Below, in pieces: positions 1 through 8,313 of a stretch of 64,000 nucleotides of DNA. The first letter of the stretch is position 1; every line of letters starts with the position of its first letter. The position numbers and the translations under genes were made by a program. Below the pieces are notes generated by a model. That model did no database searches, had not been told where the DNA came from, and worked only from the letters and a program-made list of their open reading frames with translations. Source of the DNA: Gillisella taibaishanensis (lineage in GTDB: Bacteria > Pseudomonadota > Alphaproteobacteria > Rhizobiales > Rhizobiaceae); the NCBI RefSeq assembly GCF_001938985.1, contig NZ_MKIN01000022.1, positions 930,001 through 994,000 on the forward strand, given 5' to 3'.

Positions 1-928
1 AAACAGACGTGTTGGAGCGGGTCTCGTCAAGCTGCGCAAGGTTGGCGATCCAGTCATTGGCAGCCACGAAATCGAAGATCACCTTGGCATTGGCATCCGC
101 ACGCGCAATCAGCGCATCCAGGCCACCCAGCGACTTTGCCCAGTTCAAGGCATCGAGATAGTCTTCGACGCAGAGCATCGAAGGCGTGTTGATGGTTTCG
201 CCCTTGAAGATGCCTTCGATCAGCTTGCCGCCAGAGGTGAGGCGGAAAATCTTCGGCAGCGGCCAGGCCGGAGCATACGATTCAAGACGGGCAACCGCAC
301 GGGGGCTGAGGATCAGCATGCCGTGACCGCCCTCGCCGCCCAGAACCTTCTGCCAGGAGAAGGTCACGACGTCGAGCTTGGAGAAATCCATTTCCTGCGC
401 AAAGGCAGCAGAGGTTGCATCGCAGATGGTCAGACCCTTGCGATCAGCAGGAATGAAATCGGCATTGGGAACGCGAACGCCTGACGTGGTGCCGTTCCAG
501 GTGAAGACCACATCGCGGTCGAAATCAACATCAGCGAGGTTTGGCAGCAGGCCGTAATCGGCATTGAACTTGCGAATATCGGCAAGCTTGAGCTGCTTGA
601 CGACGTCTGTGACCCAGCCGGCACCGAAGCTTTCCCAAGACAGCATGTCGACGCCACGCTCACCGAGCAGCGACCACAGCGCCATTTCAACGGCACCGGT
701 GTCAGAAGCGGGAACGATACCGATGCGGTAATCGGCGGGAACCTTGAGGATTTCGCGGGTCAGGTCGATGGCCAGCTTCAGCTTGTCCTTGCCGACCTTG
801 GCGCGGTGCGAACGACCGAGCGGGGCATCAGACAGCGCGTCGAGCGACCAACCGGGGCGCTTCGAGCAAGGGCCAGACGAAAAATGAGTGTTTGCCGGAC
901 GTGCGGCGGGGGCGAGAATCTCAGCCAT
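1..928 (-). CDS. serC: phosphoserine aminotransferase SerC, 3'-truncated by window edge
   Basis: SerC makes 3-phosphoserine from 3-phosphohydroxypyruvate and glutamate, the second step of serine synthesis, in the cytoplasm with PLP. The minus-strand frame is open for 309 codons from ATG at 928 and runs off the left edge. The N-terminus reads [20 protein letters not shown], typical of the longer alphaproteobacterial SerC form (family about 390 residues). The PLP-lysine segment [14 protein letters not shown] is present. In rhizobia serA usually follows serC, but it would lie outside this window. A structured leader precedes the start. Identification is firm; only completeness is unknown. Confidence 0.95.
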   Translation of the reverse strand, partial: MAEILAPAARPANTHFSSGPCSKRPGWSLDALSDAPLGRSHRAKVGKDKLKLAIDLTREILKVPADYRIGIVPASDTGAVEMALWSLLGERGVDMLSWESFGAGWVTDVVKQLKLADIRKFNADYGLLPNLADVDFDRDVVFTWNGTTSGVRVPNADFIPADRKGLTICDATSAAFAQEMDFSKLDVVTFSWQKVLGGEGGHGMLILSPRAVARLESYAPAWPLPKIFRLTSGGKLIEGIFKGETINTPSMLCVEDYLDALNWAKSLGGLDALIARADANAKVIFDFVAANDWIANLAQLDETRSNTSV

Positions 929-933
929 AATCA

Positions 934-975
934 GATACCCTTCCAGGTAATTAGCCTCTCGTTGGGGAGAGGTGT
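934..975 (-). promoter_or_regulatory. candidate serC RNA motif (5' leader of serC)
   Basis: Immediately upstream of the serC ATG on the minus strand there are two consecutive hairpins. The first is a perfect 6-bp stem CCTCTC/GAGAGG with a 6-nt loop (955-972). The second is TACC/GGTA (936-949) whose loop carries the Shine-Dalgarno-like TGGAAG. A conserved serC RNA motif with hairpins next to the start codon has been described in alphaproteobacterial serC leaders, and this position and layout agree with it. The assignment to that motif is inference; the hairpins are seen directly. Confidence 0.55.
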
Positions 976-1232
976 CCCGCCGCTGTTGCTATTCGAGTTT
1001 GATATTTCCGTCAAGCGACTTTTATCGGCCTGCAACCGACAACGCGGCATCCAACAAAAATGTGATCCACAACCCATGGGCGATCTTGACCGAGATCAAA
1101 TGGGATTGCCGGAGCCTCTGGCAGGATCATGGCGAACCGAGATCAAGCCCCCAGGGCACCTTCAGGAAAAGCGAGTCGGCGCTCTGGAAAATACGTCAAA
1201 GCAGCCGCTTAACGCAAAGGACATACACCGCC

Positions 1233-1865
1233 ATGACGACCGAAACCATTTCCCCGGCACCCACAGCCAGATCCGGCATTGCACAACCGTCGGCGGCCCA
1301 GACCAGGGACACGAAAGCGCCTCGGCTGATCCTGCCGTTCATGGAAAAATTCTATTCCGGCTTCGCGGAGCCGCTGGCCTTCACGGCCTTCCGTGTGGCG
1401 ATCGGTGCCATGCTGGTCATCGAGGGCTACCCGAAGATCATGGCGCCGATGGCGCAGATCGGCTTTGTCGAAAACCTCGGCTTTTATCCCGGCTGGCTCT
1501 GGTCACCGATGCTGGCCGCCATTCAGTTTTTCGGCGGCATCCTGATTGTCCTGGGGCTGTTGACCCGGCCGGTGGCGCTGGCCAATGGCGTGATGCTGGC
1601 AATCACGCTCTGGTTCCATGTGCATTTTCCGTACGGCCATGCCTTCCTGACCCCTGATGGCATCGCCGCCCTGAAGGCAGGCAGCGGGTTCTTCACGCCC
1701 GAGGCTGCCAAGCGACTGGCCGACGGGGGAACCGCTTTCCTGGAACAGGTTCAGAGCAAGGCCGAGATTGCCTCGCTGTTCTGGACCGGCGGCGCGTTGT
1801 TTTACGCGGCCTTTGGCGGCGGCGCGCTGTCGCTGGACAGGGTGTTAATCAAGCGCGAGTTCTGA
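1233..1865 (+). CDS. DoxX family membrane protein
   Basis: A 210-residue protein with four hydrophobic segments and the DoxX-type pattern (AFRVAIGAMLVIEGYPKI, then FFGGILIVLGLLTRPVAL and a HVHFPYG segment). DoxX proteins are small inner-membrane proteins often tied to redox homeostasis; the exact substrate here is unknown. I chose ATG 1233 because it is preceded by GCAAAGG and starts a soluble N-terminal tail; the frame stays open upstream to 972 but without a convincing start. Its 3' end overlaps the convergent sterol-desaturase gene by 64 bp. Confidence 0.85.
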   Translation: MTTETISPAPTARSGIAQPSAAQTRDTKAPRLILPFMEKFYSGFAEPLAFTAFRVAIGAMLVIEGYPKIMAPMAQIGFVENLGFYPGWLWSPMLAAIQFFGGILIVLGLLTRPVALANGVMLAITLWFHVHFPYGHAFLTPDGIAALKAGSGFFTPEAAKRLADGGTAFLEQVQSKAEIASLFWTGGALFYAAFGGGALSLDRVLIKREF

Positions 1866-2794
1866 GCATCCGTGCTGGCGGCAATCACAGGCTCCGATGC
1901 CGGTCGGGCGCCCAGGATCTGCCGCTGGCCCTTCACGGTGAAGGGCTGGACCAACTGGCCGATAAAGGTGTCGGAGACCTTGCCGCTGATGCCGATATTG
2001 GTGCTCGGGCCGTGGGCCGGATTGTAGTAGGTGCGAAACAGCAGGTCGAAAAGAACGAGGTTCTCGCCGTAGTTGGTGTTGCCTTCGCGCAGGTCCTTGG
2101 AATGATGCCAGCGATGCAGGCGCGGCGTGCTGAACACATAATCGAGAATGCCGGTCTGCACCGCAACGTTGCAATGCGTGAGAATGCCGACGAAGGCGGT
2201 GACGGCGCCGATCCACAGGAACACCGAGACCGGTGCGCCCAGTAGATAGAGCGGGGCCTGGCTGAGCGCCACCTTGAACAGCGAATCCATCACATGGAAC
2301 CGCCCGGTATTGACCACCCAAAGCCTGGCAACGCTGTGATGCAGCGCGTGAAAGCGCCAGAAATACAGCCGCTCGTGGGCGATGCGATGCGCCCAGTAAA
2401 GTCCGAATTCGGCAATGATCAAACCAAGCACCACCTGCAGCGCCATAGGAAGACCGGTGGGCCAGAGATGGAACTCCAGCGCCGCAAGCGGCTGCAATAC
2501 CTTGGCAGCGGCCATTGGAAAGATCACCGTCAAACCGGAAACGAACTCCACCAACCCCTTGGTCAGCAGCGTGTGGGCGACATCGTTGAAGGTCTCGCCA
2601 TCGCCATCAAGCCATTCGGGCTCATAGGGCAAAAGCCGCTCGCTAAGACCAAGCAACGCGAAGGCGCCGATATAGACGGCAACGAACGCAGCCAGCGGAT
2701 GTGGACTGGAAAAGGCGAAATAGGAGCCCGTTAACCCGAACAGGAAAACGCCCGGCCAAACGAGGAAGGCGGTGAATGACTTGAGGTGGACCAT
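1802..2794 (-). CDS. sterol desaturase / fatty acid hydroxylase family protein
   Basis: A 330-residue integral membrane di-iron hydroxylase candidate. Several hydrophobic segments surround the histidine clusters HRIAHE, HALHHS and HRWHH, which in this superfamily bind two iron atoms at the cytoplasmic face and catalyse O2-dependent hydroxylation or desaturation of lipids. The substrate cannot be read from sequence. The C-terminal 40 residues are low complexity and overlap the DoxX gene tail-to-tail, so the last part may be an unconserved extension. Start ATG 2794. Confidence 0.85.
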   Translation of the reverse strand: MVHLKSFTAFLVWPGVFLFGLTGSYFAFSSPHPLAAFVAVYIGAFALLGLSERLLPYEPEWLDGDGETFNDVAHTLLTKGLVEFVSGLTVIFPMAAAKVLQPLAALEFHLWPTGLPMALQVVLGLIIAEFGLYWAHRIAHERLYFWRFHALHHSVARLWVVNTGRFHVMDSLFKVALSQAPLYLLGAPVSVFLWIGAVTAFVGILTHCNVAVQTGILDYVFSTPRLHRWHHSKDLREGNTNYGENLVLFDLLFRTYYNPAHGPSTNIGISGKVSDTFIGQLVQPFTVKGQRQILGARPASEPVIAASTDAQNSRLINTLSSDSAPPPKAA

Positions 2795-3037
2795 GACACG
2801 GTGCTTCGAAACGATGTTGCCAGTGAAGGCGATGATGGAGACGGCGATAACAATGACTGATGCAAATGGATGCGGAAAAGTTTAGGTCGGCGGAAAACCC
2901 AATGCACCGCCGATAGTCTCTTTTCCGGAGCTAGCTTTAGAACGAGCCGCGAGAAAAGCAAGCCGCCCGCACCTTACGACCTGACACATTCCAGACGAAC
3001 GGCCGGACGAACGGCCCGACAAGCAACCCGACAGACG

Positions 3038-3069
3038 AAAAAACCGCGCATCCCCTGGGGATGCGCGGT
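3038..3069 (-). terminator. rho-independent terminator of the outer membrane protein gene
   Basis: A near-perfect 12-13 bp inverted repeat (ACCGCGCATCCC / GGGATGCGCGGT, 3043-3069) followed on the minus strand by six T. It lies about 30 bp after the stop codon of the gene at 3101-3925. Confidence 0.9.
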
Positions 3070-3100
3070 CCGTTCAAATGACAGTGATGAGCCGAAGCGA

Positions 3101-3925
3101 TTACTTGTATACGAGCGGTTGCGGCGGGGGCTCATAGGCCACCGGTGTCGGGCAGCCGCCGAACTGGTAGCGGGCGCCAACATGCAGGTCGTGGCTGTAG
3201 AAACCCTTGTCACTGCCGGGGCCGCCATTGGCCTTGTAGCCGAACATGTTGCCCGAGGAGGTCTGGCGGAAGCGATAGCCGATATCGGCCTTCCAGTCGC
3301 AAGTGATGTCGATCGAGGTGCCGACCATCAGCTGGTAGGCAAAGCGCCAGCTGCCGCGGCCGCCATGTTCTTCCGAGCCATCGCAACCGCTGCCGTCGTC
3401 GGCGCAGGAGGTGTTCTTCAGCTTATCCCATTTGACATAGGAGCCGCCGATGCCAGCGCCAACATAGGGCGTAAATGCAGCATAGGTGCCGAGGTCGACA
3501 TAGGCATTGGCCATCAGCGTATAGGCCTGCAGCGACGACAGGTCACGGGATGTACAAGCGGTGGAGACGCCGCAGGAGCCGTGGGTAGAGCCGGTAAAGT
3601 CTGACTTTCCGAGATAGTCGAACGTCAGATCGGTGCGCAGATGACTGTTGATCTGGTAACCGACACCGGCGCCGAGGCTATAGCTGTTGTCGAGATCGTG
3701 GCGATCGAAGCTTGCCTGGGTCGCATTGGAGCCCTGGTAGAACTTCGCGCCGCGCAGCTGGTTGAAGGAATAGCCGACGTCACCGCGCAGGTACCAGCCG
3801 CTCGTGTCGGCAACCCGAACTTCCGGCGCATCCTGCAGCGGCGGTTCTGGCTGGTAGAGATCCGCGGCACCGGCCTGACCGGCCAGGAGGACGGCGGCAA
3901 ACATTGCCCACAAATGTCTTTTCAT
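3101..3925 (-). CDS. outer membrane beta-barrel protein (OmpA-like/porin family)
   Basis: A 274-residue secreted protein: signal peptide MKRHLWAMFAAVLLAGQAGA, then alternating amphipathic strands (GWYLRGDVGYSF, YSLGAGVGYQIN, LRTDLTFDYLG, FTPYVGAGIGGSYVKW, ADIGYRFR) and a terminal HVGARYQF strand before a proline-rich tail. This is the 8-stranded barrel layout of rhizobial Omp25/RopB-type proteins, though I cannot assign a specific name. Cysteines at four positions suggest loop disulfides. I start at ATG 3925 because the signal peptide begins there; the frame is open 15 codons further up. A perfect CtrA box lies about 76 bp upstream and a strong terminator follows. Confidence 0.85.
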   Translation of the reverse strand: MKRHLWAMFAAVLLAGQAGAADLYQPEPPLQDAPEVRVADTSGWYLRGDVGYSFNQLRGAKFYQGSNATQASFDRHDLDNSYSLGAGVGYQINSHLRTDLTFDYLGKSDFTGSTHGSCGVSTACTSRDLSSLQAYTLMANAYVDLGTYAAFTPYVGAGIGGSYVKWDKLKNTSCADDGSGCDGSEEHGGRGSWRFAYQLMVGTSIDITCDWKADIGYRFRQTSSGNMFGYKANGGPGSDKGFYSHDLHVGARYQFGGCPTPVAYEPPPQPLVYK

Positions 3926-4000
3926 AGGAAAGGCCCCAAAAAATCCAGGAAGATCGGGGCCGCGCCCCATGTTTCAACCGTGGATAATGGGGGGTAAAGG

Positions 4001-4028
4001 TTAACACGTCATTAAGCGTATCGCTTAA
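4001..4028 (-). promoter_or_regulatory. CtrA-type box upstream of the outer membrane protein gene
   Basis: On the minus strand the sequence reads TTAA-TGACGTG-TTAAC (4015 to 4000), an exact match to the alphaproteobacterial CtrA consensus TTAA-N7-TTAAC, 76-91 bp before the ATG at 3925. It overlaps a perfect 7-bp inverted repeat TTAAGCG/CGCTTAA (4012-4028) that supplies a further TTAA half-site. Regulation by CtrA is inferred from the motif. Confidence 0.6.
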
Positions 4029-4052
4029 CCATAACGCTGCGTGAGACTGTTT

Positions 4053-5069
4053 TCAGGCCGCAGCGCCGGCCGCGTTTTGCAGACCTGCAAACAGCCGGAC
4101 GGACTTGAGCCGCGCCTCGATGTCATGGATCGGCATGGAAACAATGACTTCATCGGCGCCGGTGTCGTTCAAGAAGCGTGCAAGCTTGGCCTTGGCTGTT
4201 GCCTCGCTGCCCACGACCGCATGTTGCAGCGTGTGTTCGACACCGAACCGTTCCATTTCGCTCCAGACCCCGTCCATGGTGTCGACCGGGCGTGGAAATT
4301 TTGTTCGCACGTTGCGCCGCAGGTTGATGAACTGCTGCTGCGCGGAGGTAAACAGCCGCTGCGCTTGGGCGTCCGTATCTGCCACCGCTGCCATGACCCC
4401 GACAATCATATAGGGCTCGGCCAGGCTCTCGGACGGCTGGAACCGGTCGCGGTAGATCGAGATCGCTTCAAACAACTGGTCCGGCGCGAAATGCGAGGCA
4501 AAGGCGTAAGGCAAGCCCAAGGCAGCAGCCAAGTGGGCGCTGTAAAGGCTCGAACCGAGCAGCCAGACCGTCACGTCGCTGTTGACGCCGGGCACCGCCA
4601 TCAAGCTTCCATCGCCGACTGGCGGCCCGAGCAGCAATTGCAGCTCCTGAATATCCTGCGGAAAGTTTTCAGCGCCCGCCTCCAGATTGCGCCGCAACGC
4701 CCTGGCCGTGCGCATGTCCGAGCCCGGCGCGCGGCCGAGCCCCAGATCAACACGGCCTGGAAACAGCGCGGCCAGCGTGCCGAACTGTTCGGCGATCACC
4801 ATCGGCGAGTGATTGGGCAGCATAATGCCGCCGGAGCCGATGCGAATGCGCTTGGTCGCCGCACCGACATGGGCAATGACAAGCGCGGTCGCAGCGCTGG
4901 CAATGCCCGGCATGCCGTGGTGCTCGGCCAACCAGAAGCGAGTATAGCCACTGTCTTCGGCCGCGACAGCCATGCGCCGCGACGCCTCCAAGGCATCGGC
5001 CACCCCCTGCCCCTCGCCGATCGGCGACAGGTCAAGAATGGACATCGGCACGGTTTTGGACGCGATCAT
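4053..5069 (-). CDS. LLM class flavin-dependent oxidoreductase
   Basis: A 338-residue bacterial-luciferase-like (LLM) protein. Family features are [14 protein letters not shown] near the N-terminus, [29 protein letters not shown] and [14 protein letters not shown]; this arrangement matches the MsnO8-type subfamily. Members form a TIM barrel and use FMN (sometimes F420) for oxidation or reduction of small molecules; the substrate here is unknown. I chose ATG 5069 because GGAG lies 11 bp upstream; the open frame extends to 5144. It is a single gene, divergent from ruvC. Confidence 0.85.
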   Translation of the reverse strand: MIASKTVPMSILDLSPIGEGQGVADALEASRRMAVAAEDSGYTRFWLAEHHGMPGIASAATALVIAHVGAATKRIRIGSGGIMLPNHSPMVIAEQFGTLAALFPGRVDLGLGRAPGSDMRTARALRRNLEAGAENFPQDIQELQLLLGPPVGDGSLMAVPGVNSDVTVWLLGSSLYSAHLAAALGLPYAFASHFAPDQLFEAISIYRDRFQPSESLAEPYMIVGVMAAVADTDAQAQRLFTSAQQQFINLRRNVRTKFPRPVDTMDGVWSEMERFGVEHTLQHAVVGSEATAKAKLARFLNDTGADEVIVSMPIHDIEARLKSVRLFAGLQNAAGAAA

Positions 5070-5259
5070 GGTGCTTGCTCCGGAACTGGTGATGGTCGTT
5101 ATGTATGGATAGCCACCACCAATACCAAGGGCCGGACAAGACACGGCCGATCAAATCTTCCCGTGCAGGCTGTAAGCAGTTTGTTCATTCTGGGATAAGA
5201 ACCGGGTAAATGTTTTTGTTTTGTTCACTTTTTGCTGGCAAATCTGACGCAAAACGGAC

Positions 5260-5363
5260 TAGAGTCGGCTCGGTGCAGATTGAACCGGAAAGACCGTCGA
5301 TTCCTCTATCTTCGTTTGTGTTTTTGGAAAAACCGGACTTCACTTCTGCTGACAACCTCTAGG
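5260..5363. repeat. intergenic repeat, copy 1 (degenerate), directly before ruvC
   Basis: About 100 bp resembling the copy at 24251-24355: shared blocks are CAGATTGAACC, TCGATTC, CGTTTGT, GGAAAAACCGG, CTGACAA and CTCTA. In the better copy these pair into two hairpins. This copy ends 7 bp before the ruvC ATG, so it would form its 5' untranslated region. A third, partial copy lies at about 60617-60660. Confidence 0.65.
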
Positions 5364-5370
5364 ATTTTGC

Positions 5371-5880
5371 ATGACAGGCGCGATTCGCATCATCGGCATC
5401 GACCCGGGACTTCGCCGCACCGGCTGGGGCGTGATCGAGACGCTCGGCAACTCCTTGCGCTTCATTGGCTCGGGCACGGTCACGTCGGATGGCGACATGG
5501 ATCTCGCCTCGCGGCTCTGCCAGTTGCATGACGGGCTTGCCGATGTCGTGCACCTCTATCAACCCGAGGAAGCCGCTGTCGAACAGACCTTCGTCAACAA
5601 GGATGCGGTGGCGACGCTGAAGCTCGGCCAGGCGCGCGGCATCGCCATGCTGGTGCCGGCCCGCGCCGGACTGCCCGTTGCAGAATACGCGCCGAATGCT
5701 GTGAAGAAATCGGTGATCGGCGTCGGCCACGGCGACAAGCAGCAGATCCACATGATGCTGAAAATCCTGATGCCAAAGGCCGAATTCAAAGGCAATGATG
5801 CGGCCGATGCGCTGGCCATCGCCATCTGCCATGCCCATAATCGCGGTGGCGACCGGATGCGCAAGGCATTGGCCGGCTGA
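5371..5880 (+). CDS. ruvC: Holliday junction resolvase RuvC
   Basis: A 169-residue dimeric endonuclease that cuts Holliday junctions at the end of homologous recombination, working with RuvAB. The RNase-H-like active site is complete: D11 in GIDPG, E71 in AVEQTF, and D143/D146 in GNDAADALA. Length is normal. It starts the ruv run; ruvA follows after 38 bp. A palindromic repeat element occupies the immediate upstream region. Confidence 0.98.
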   Translation: MTGAIRIIGIDPGLRRTGWGVIETLGNSLRFIGSGTVTSDGDMDLASRLCQLHDGLADVVHLYQPEEAAVEQTFVNKDAVATLKLGQARGIAMLVPARAGLPVAEYAPNAVKKSVIGVGHGDKQQIHMMLKILMPKAEFKGNDAADALAIAICHAHNRGGDRMRKALAG

Positions 5881-5918
5881 CCCTCACTTCTTTTCTCTGG
5901 CTTTCTGGATGATACCTA

Positions 5919-6536
5919 ATGATCGGCAAGCTCAAAGGCACCATTGACGAGATCGGCGACGACCATGTTCTGGTCGATGTGCACGGCGTCTGCTACGTTG
6001 CATATTGCTCGGCACGCACCCTGTCGCGGCTCGGCTCGCCCGGTGAAGCGATCGTGCTGTTCATCGAGACCTATGTGCGCGAGGACCAGCTGAAACTCTA
6101 TGGTTTCATGAGCGCGCTGGAACGGGAATGGTTCAACCTGCTGCAAAGCGTCCAGGGCGTCGGCGCCAAGGTGGCGTTGGCGATCTTGGCCACCCTTACC
6201 CCCTCGGAACTGGCCAATGCCATCGCGCTTCAGGACAAACCCGCCATTTCGCGCGCGCCCGGCGTCGGCCCGAAAGTGGCGTTGCGGCTGGTCACCGAGC
6301 TGAAGAACAAATCCCCAGCCTTTACCGGCGACGCCGGCAGCGCCATCGGCCTCAAGCAGGAACTCGGCGAAGGCGTGGCCTCGGCTCCGGTTTCCGATGC
6401 CGTCTCGGCGCTGACCAATCTCGGCTATTCCCGCGACCAGGCCGCCAATGCCATCGCCGCCGCCTTGAAAAATGGCGGAGAAGGTGCCGACAGCGCTAAG
6501 CTGATCCGCCTCGGCTTGAAGGAACTGTCGCGGTGA
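5919..6536 (+). CDS. ruvA: Holliday junction branch-migration protein RuvA
   Basis: A 205-residue Ruv[13 protein letters not shown]-terminal OB-fold, two helix-hairpin-helix segments ([17 protein letters not shown] and [20 protein letters not shown]), a linker, and the C-terminal domain that contacts RuvB. It forms the tetramer that holds a Holliday junction square-planar and loads RuvB. ruvB does not follow directly: a toxin-antitoxin pair lies between them. Confidence 0.98.
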   Translation: MIGKLKGTIDEIGDDHVLVDVHGVCYVAYCSARTLSRLGSPGEAIVLFIETYVREDQLKLYGFMSALEREWFNLLQSVQGVGAKVALAILATLTPSELANAIALQDKPAISRAPGVGPKVALRLVTELKNKSPAFTGDAGSAIGLKQELGEGVASAPVSDAVSALTNLGYSRDQAANAIAAALKNGGEGADSAKLIRLGLKELSR

Positions 6537-6553
6537 TTCCTTGCTTTCGGCAT

Positions 6554-6585
6554 CATTCCTTACTATTGTGAAAATGTAAGGAATG
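6554..6585. promoter_or_regulatory. perfect 10-bp inverted repeat, candidate VapB/VapC operator
   Basis: CATTCCTTAC and GTAAGGAATG are perfect inverted copies separated by 12 bp, between ruvA and vapB, 33 bp before the vapB ATG. Antitoxins of the AbrB/SpoVT type commonly autoregulate through such palindromes. The spacing (22 bp centre to centre) puts both arms on one DNA face. Function is inferred from position. Confidence 0.5.
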
Positions 6586-6617
6586 CAGTCAGCAATTCGC
6601 TCCTTGGGAGGCAGAGC

Positions 6618-6878
6618 ATGAATGTCTTCTACGCCACGATGACCTCCAAGGGTCAAACCACGGTGCCCGCCGAAATCCGCGAACTGTTAAAGTTGAAGCC
6701 GGGCGATCGGCTTCGCTATATCGTGAAAAACGGTGAGGTCACGCTAAAGGCAAAGAACAAGCGGCTGAGCGATCTCGCCGGCATCCTGCATCGTCCTGAT
6801 ATGCCGACCTTGACGGTCGAGGAGATGAATGATGCCATTGGCGATGCGATCGTCGACCACGTGATGGAATGCGAATGA
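6618..6878 (+). CDS. AbrB/SpoVT-family antitoxin (VapB-like)
   Basis: An 86-residue protein with an N-terminal swapped-hairpin DNA-binding domain (TMTSKGQTTVPAEIRELLKLKPGDRLRY split over about residues 7-35) and an acidic C-terminal tail that would bind a toxin. The start has GGGAGG 9 bp upstream. It overlaps the PIN-domain gene by 4 bp (ATGA), as expected for an antitoxin-toxin pair. It sits inside the ruv operon, between ruvA and ruvB. Confidence 0.88.
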   Translation: MNVFYATMTSKGQTTVPAEIRELLKLKPGDRLRYIVKNGEVTLKAKNKRLSDLAGILHRPDMPTLTVEEMNDAIGDAIVDHVMECE

Positions 6879-7273
6879 TCGGCATCGACACCAATGTCCT
6901 GCTGCGTATCACCATGCAGGACGACGACGTACGGACAAAACAGGCGCTGACGTTTGCCGAAAGCCTGACGCTTGAGCAGCCCGGCTTCATCAACAGCGCC
7001 GTCTTATTGGAATTTATCTGGACGGCCCGCCGGCGGCTCAAGATGTCCAAGGACGAGTTGAAGATCATCCTCTCGGGGCTGCTCGATTCCGAAAATCTGG
7101 TGCTGGAAGACGAAAACGTCATCGAGCTGACACTGGATGAAATGGATCGCAGCAACGAGGAATTCGCCGATATTTTCATCGCTCTCAAGAACCGGGAGCT
7201 TGGCTGCAGGACGACAATGACATTCGACCGAAAGGCCGCAAGGACAGTGCCCCATATGGAACTCCTCGCATGA
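6875..7273 (+). CDS. PIN-domain ribonuclease toxin (VapC-like)
   Basis: A 132-residue PIN-domain protein. The acidic active site is recognisable: D5 in [10 protein letters not shown]46 in LLEFIW, D99 in EEFADIF and D118 in TFDRKAA. VapC toxins cleave specific RNAs, often tRNA, when released from the antitoxin. I prefer ATG 6875 (ATGA overlap with the antitoxin stop); an in-frame ATG at 6869 is possible. Its own stop overlaps the ruvB ATG by 4 bp, so ruvB is translationally coupled to the toxin gene. Confidence 0.87.
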   Translation: MIGIDTNVLLRITMQDDDVRTKQALTFAESLTLEQPGFINSAVLLEFIWTARRRLKMSKDELKIILSGLLDSENLVLEDENVIELTLDEMDRSNEEFADIFIALKNRELGCRTTMTFDRKAARTVPHMELLA

Positions 7274-8313
7274 GCACGCAAAACCCGATCCTCACCCCGG
7301 AAAAGCGTGGAGAAGACGTCGATGCGGCGCTGCGCCCGCAAACGCTCGACGATTTCACCGGCCAGGCGGAGGCACGCGCCAACCTGAAAGTGTTCATCGA
7401 AGCGGCCAAGAACCGGGGCGAAGCGCTGGACCATGTTCTGTTCGTCGGCCCGCCCGGGCTCGGCAAGACGACGCTGGCGCAGATCATGGCAAAGGAGCTT
7501 GGCGTCAATTTCCGCTCGACATCAGGCCCCGTCATTGCCAAGGCCGGCGATCTCGCCGCACTGCTGACCAATCTCGAAGAACGCGACGTGCTGTTCATCG
7601 ACGAAATTCATCGCCTGAGCCCGGCTGTCGAGGAAATCCTCTATCCGGCCATGGAGGATTTCCAGCTCGACCTGATCATCGGCGAAGGCCCGGCGGCCCG
7701 CTCGGTAAAGATCGATCTCTCCAAATTCACCCTGGTCGCCGCCACCACCCGGCTCGGCCTGTTGACGACGCCGCTGCGCGACCGTTTCGGCATTCCCGTG
7801 CGCCTGTCCTTCTATACCGTCGAGGAACTGGAGCTGATCGTGCGGCGCGGTGCCCGCCTGATGGGGCTCGGCATGACCGATGACGGCGCCCGCGAGATTG
7901 CCAGGCGTGCCCGTGGCACGCCACGCATCGCCGGCCGGCTATTGCGCCGGGTGCGCGATTTCACGGAAGTCGCCCGCGCCCCGGCGGTGACCCGCGAGAT
8001 CGCCGACGAGGCGCTCACGCGCTTGTTAGTGGACAATATGGGCCTCGATCAGCTCGATAAGCGCTACCTGACGATGATTGCCGTCAATTTCGGCGGCGGC
8101 CCTGTTGGCATCGACACCATTGCAGCCGGGCTGTCGGAACCGCGCGATGCCATTGAGGATATTATTGAGCCCTATATGATCCAGCAGGGTTTCATCCAGC
8201 GCACTCCGCGCGGTCGTGTTCTGACCGCAATTGCCTGGAAACATCTGGGCATGCTGCCGCCAAAGGATATGGAGGCCGCGCAATTCCGCCTGACCCTCGA
8301 GGATGACGATTGA
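7270..8313 (+). CDS. ruvB: Holliday junction branch-migration helicase RuvB
   Basis: A 347-residue AAA+ motor that drives branch migration with RuvA. Walker A GPPGLGKT is at residues 60-67, Walker B DEIH at 111-114, and the C-terminal winged-helix DNA-binding domain ends with [10 protein letters not shown]. Length is normal. Its ATG overlaps the vapC stop, and its own stop overlaps the next gene. Confidence 0.98.
   Translation: MSTQNPILTPEKRGEDVDAALRPQTLDDFTGQAEARANLKVFIEAAKNRGEALDHVLFVGPPGLGKTTLAQIMAKELGVNFRSTSGPVIAKAGDLAALLTNLEERDVLFIDEIHRLSPAVEEILYPAMEDFQLDLIIGEGPAARSVKIDLSKFTLVAATTRLGLLTTPLRDRFGIPVRLSFYTVEELELIVRRGARLMGLGMTDDGAREIARRARGTPRIAGRLLRRVRDFTEVARAPAVTREIADEALTRLLVDNMGLDQLDKRYLTMIAVNFGGGPVGIDTIAAGLSEPRDAIEDIIEPYMIQQGFIQRTPRGRVLTAIAWKHLGMLPPKDMEAAQFRLTLEDDD

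Noticed and set aside
4041-5198. 385-codon open frame opposite the LLM oxidoreductase
   Set aside because: Shadow of the real gene; His/Arg/Gln-rich composition typical of antisense frames.
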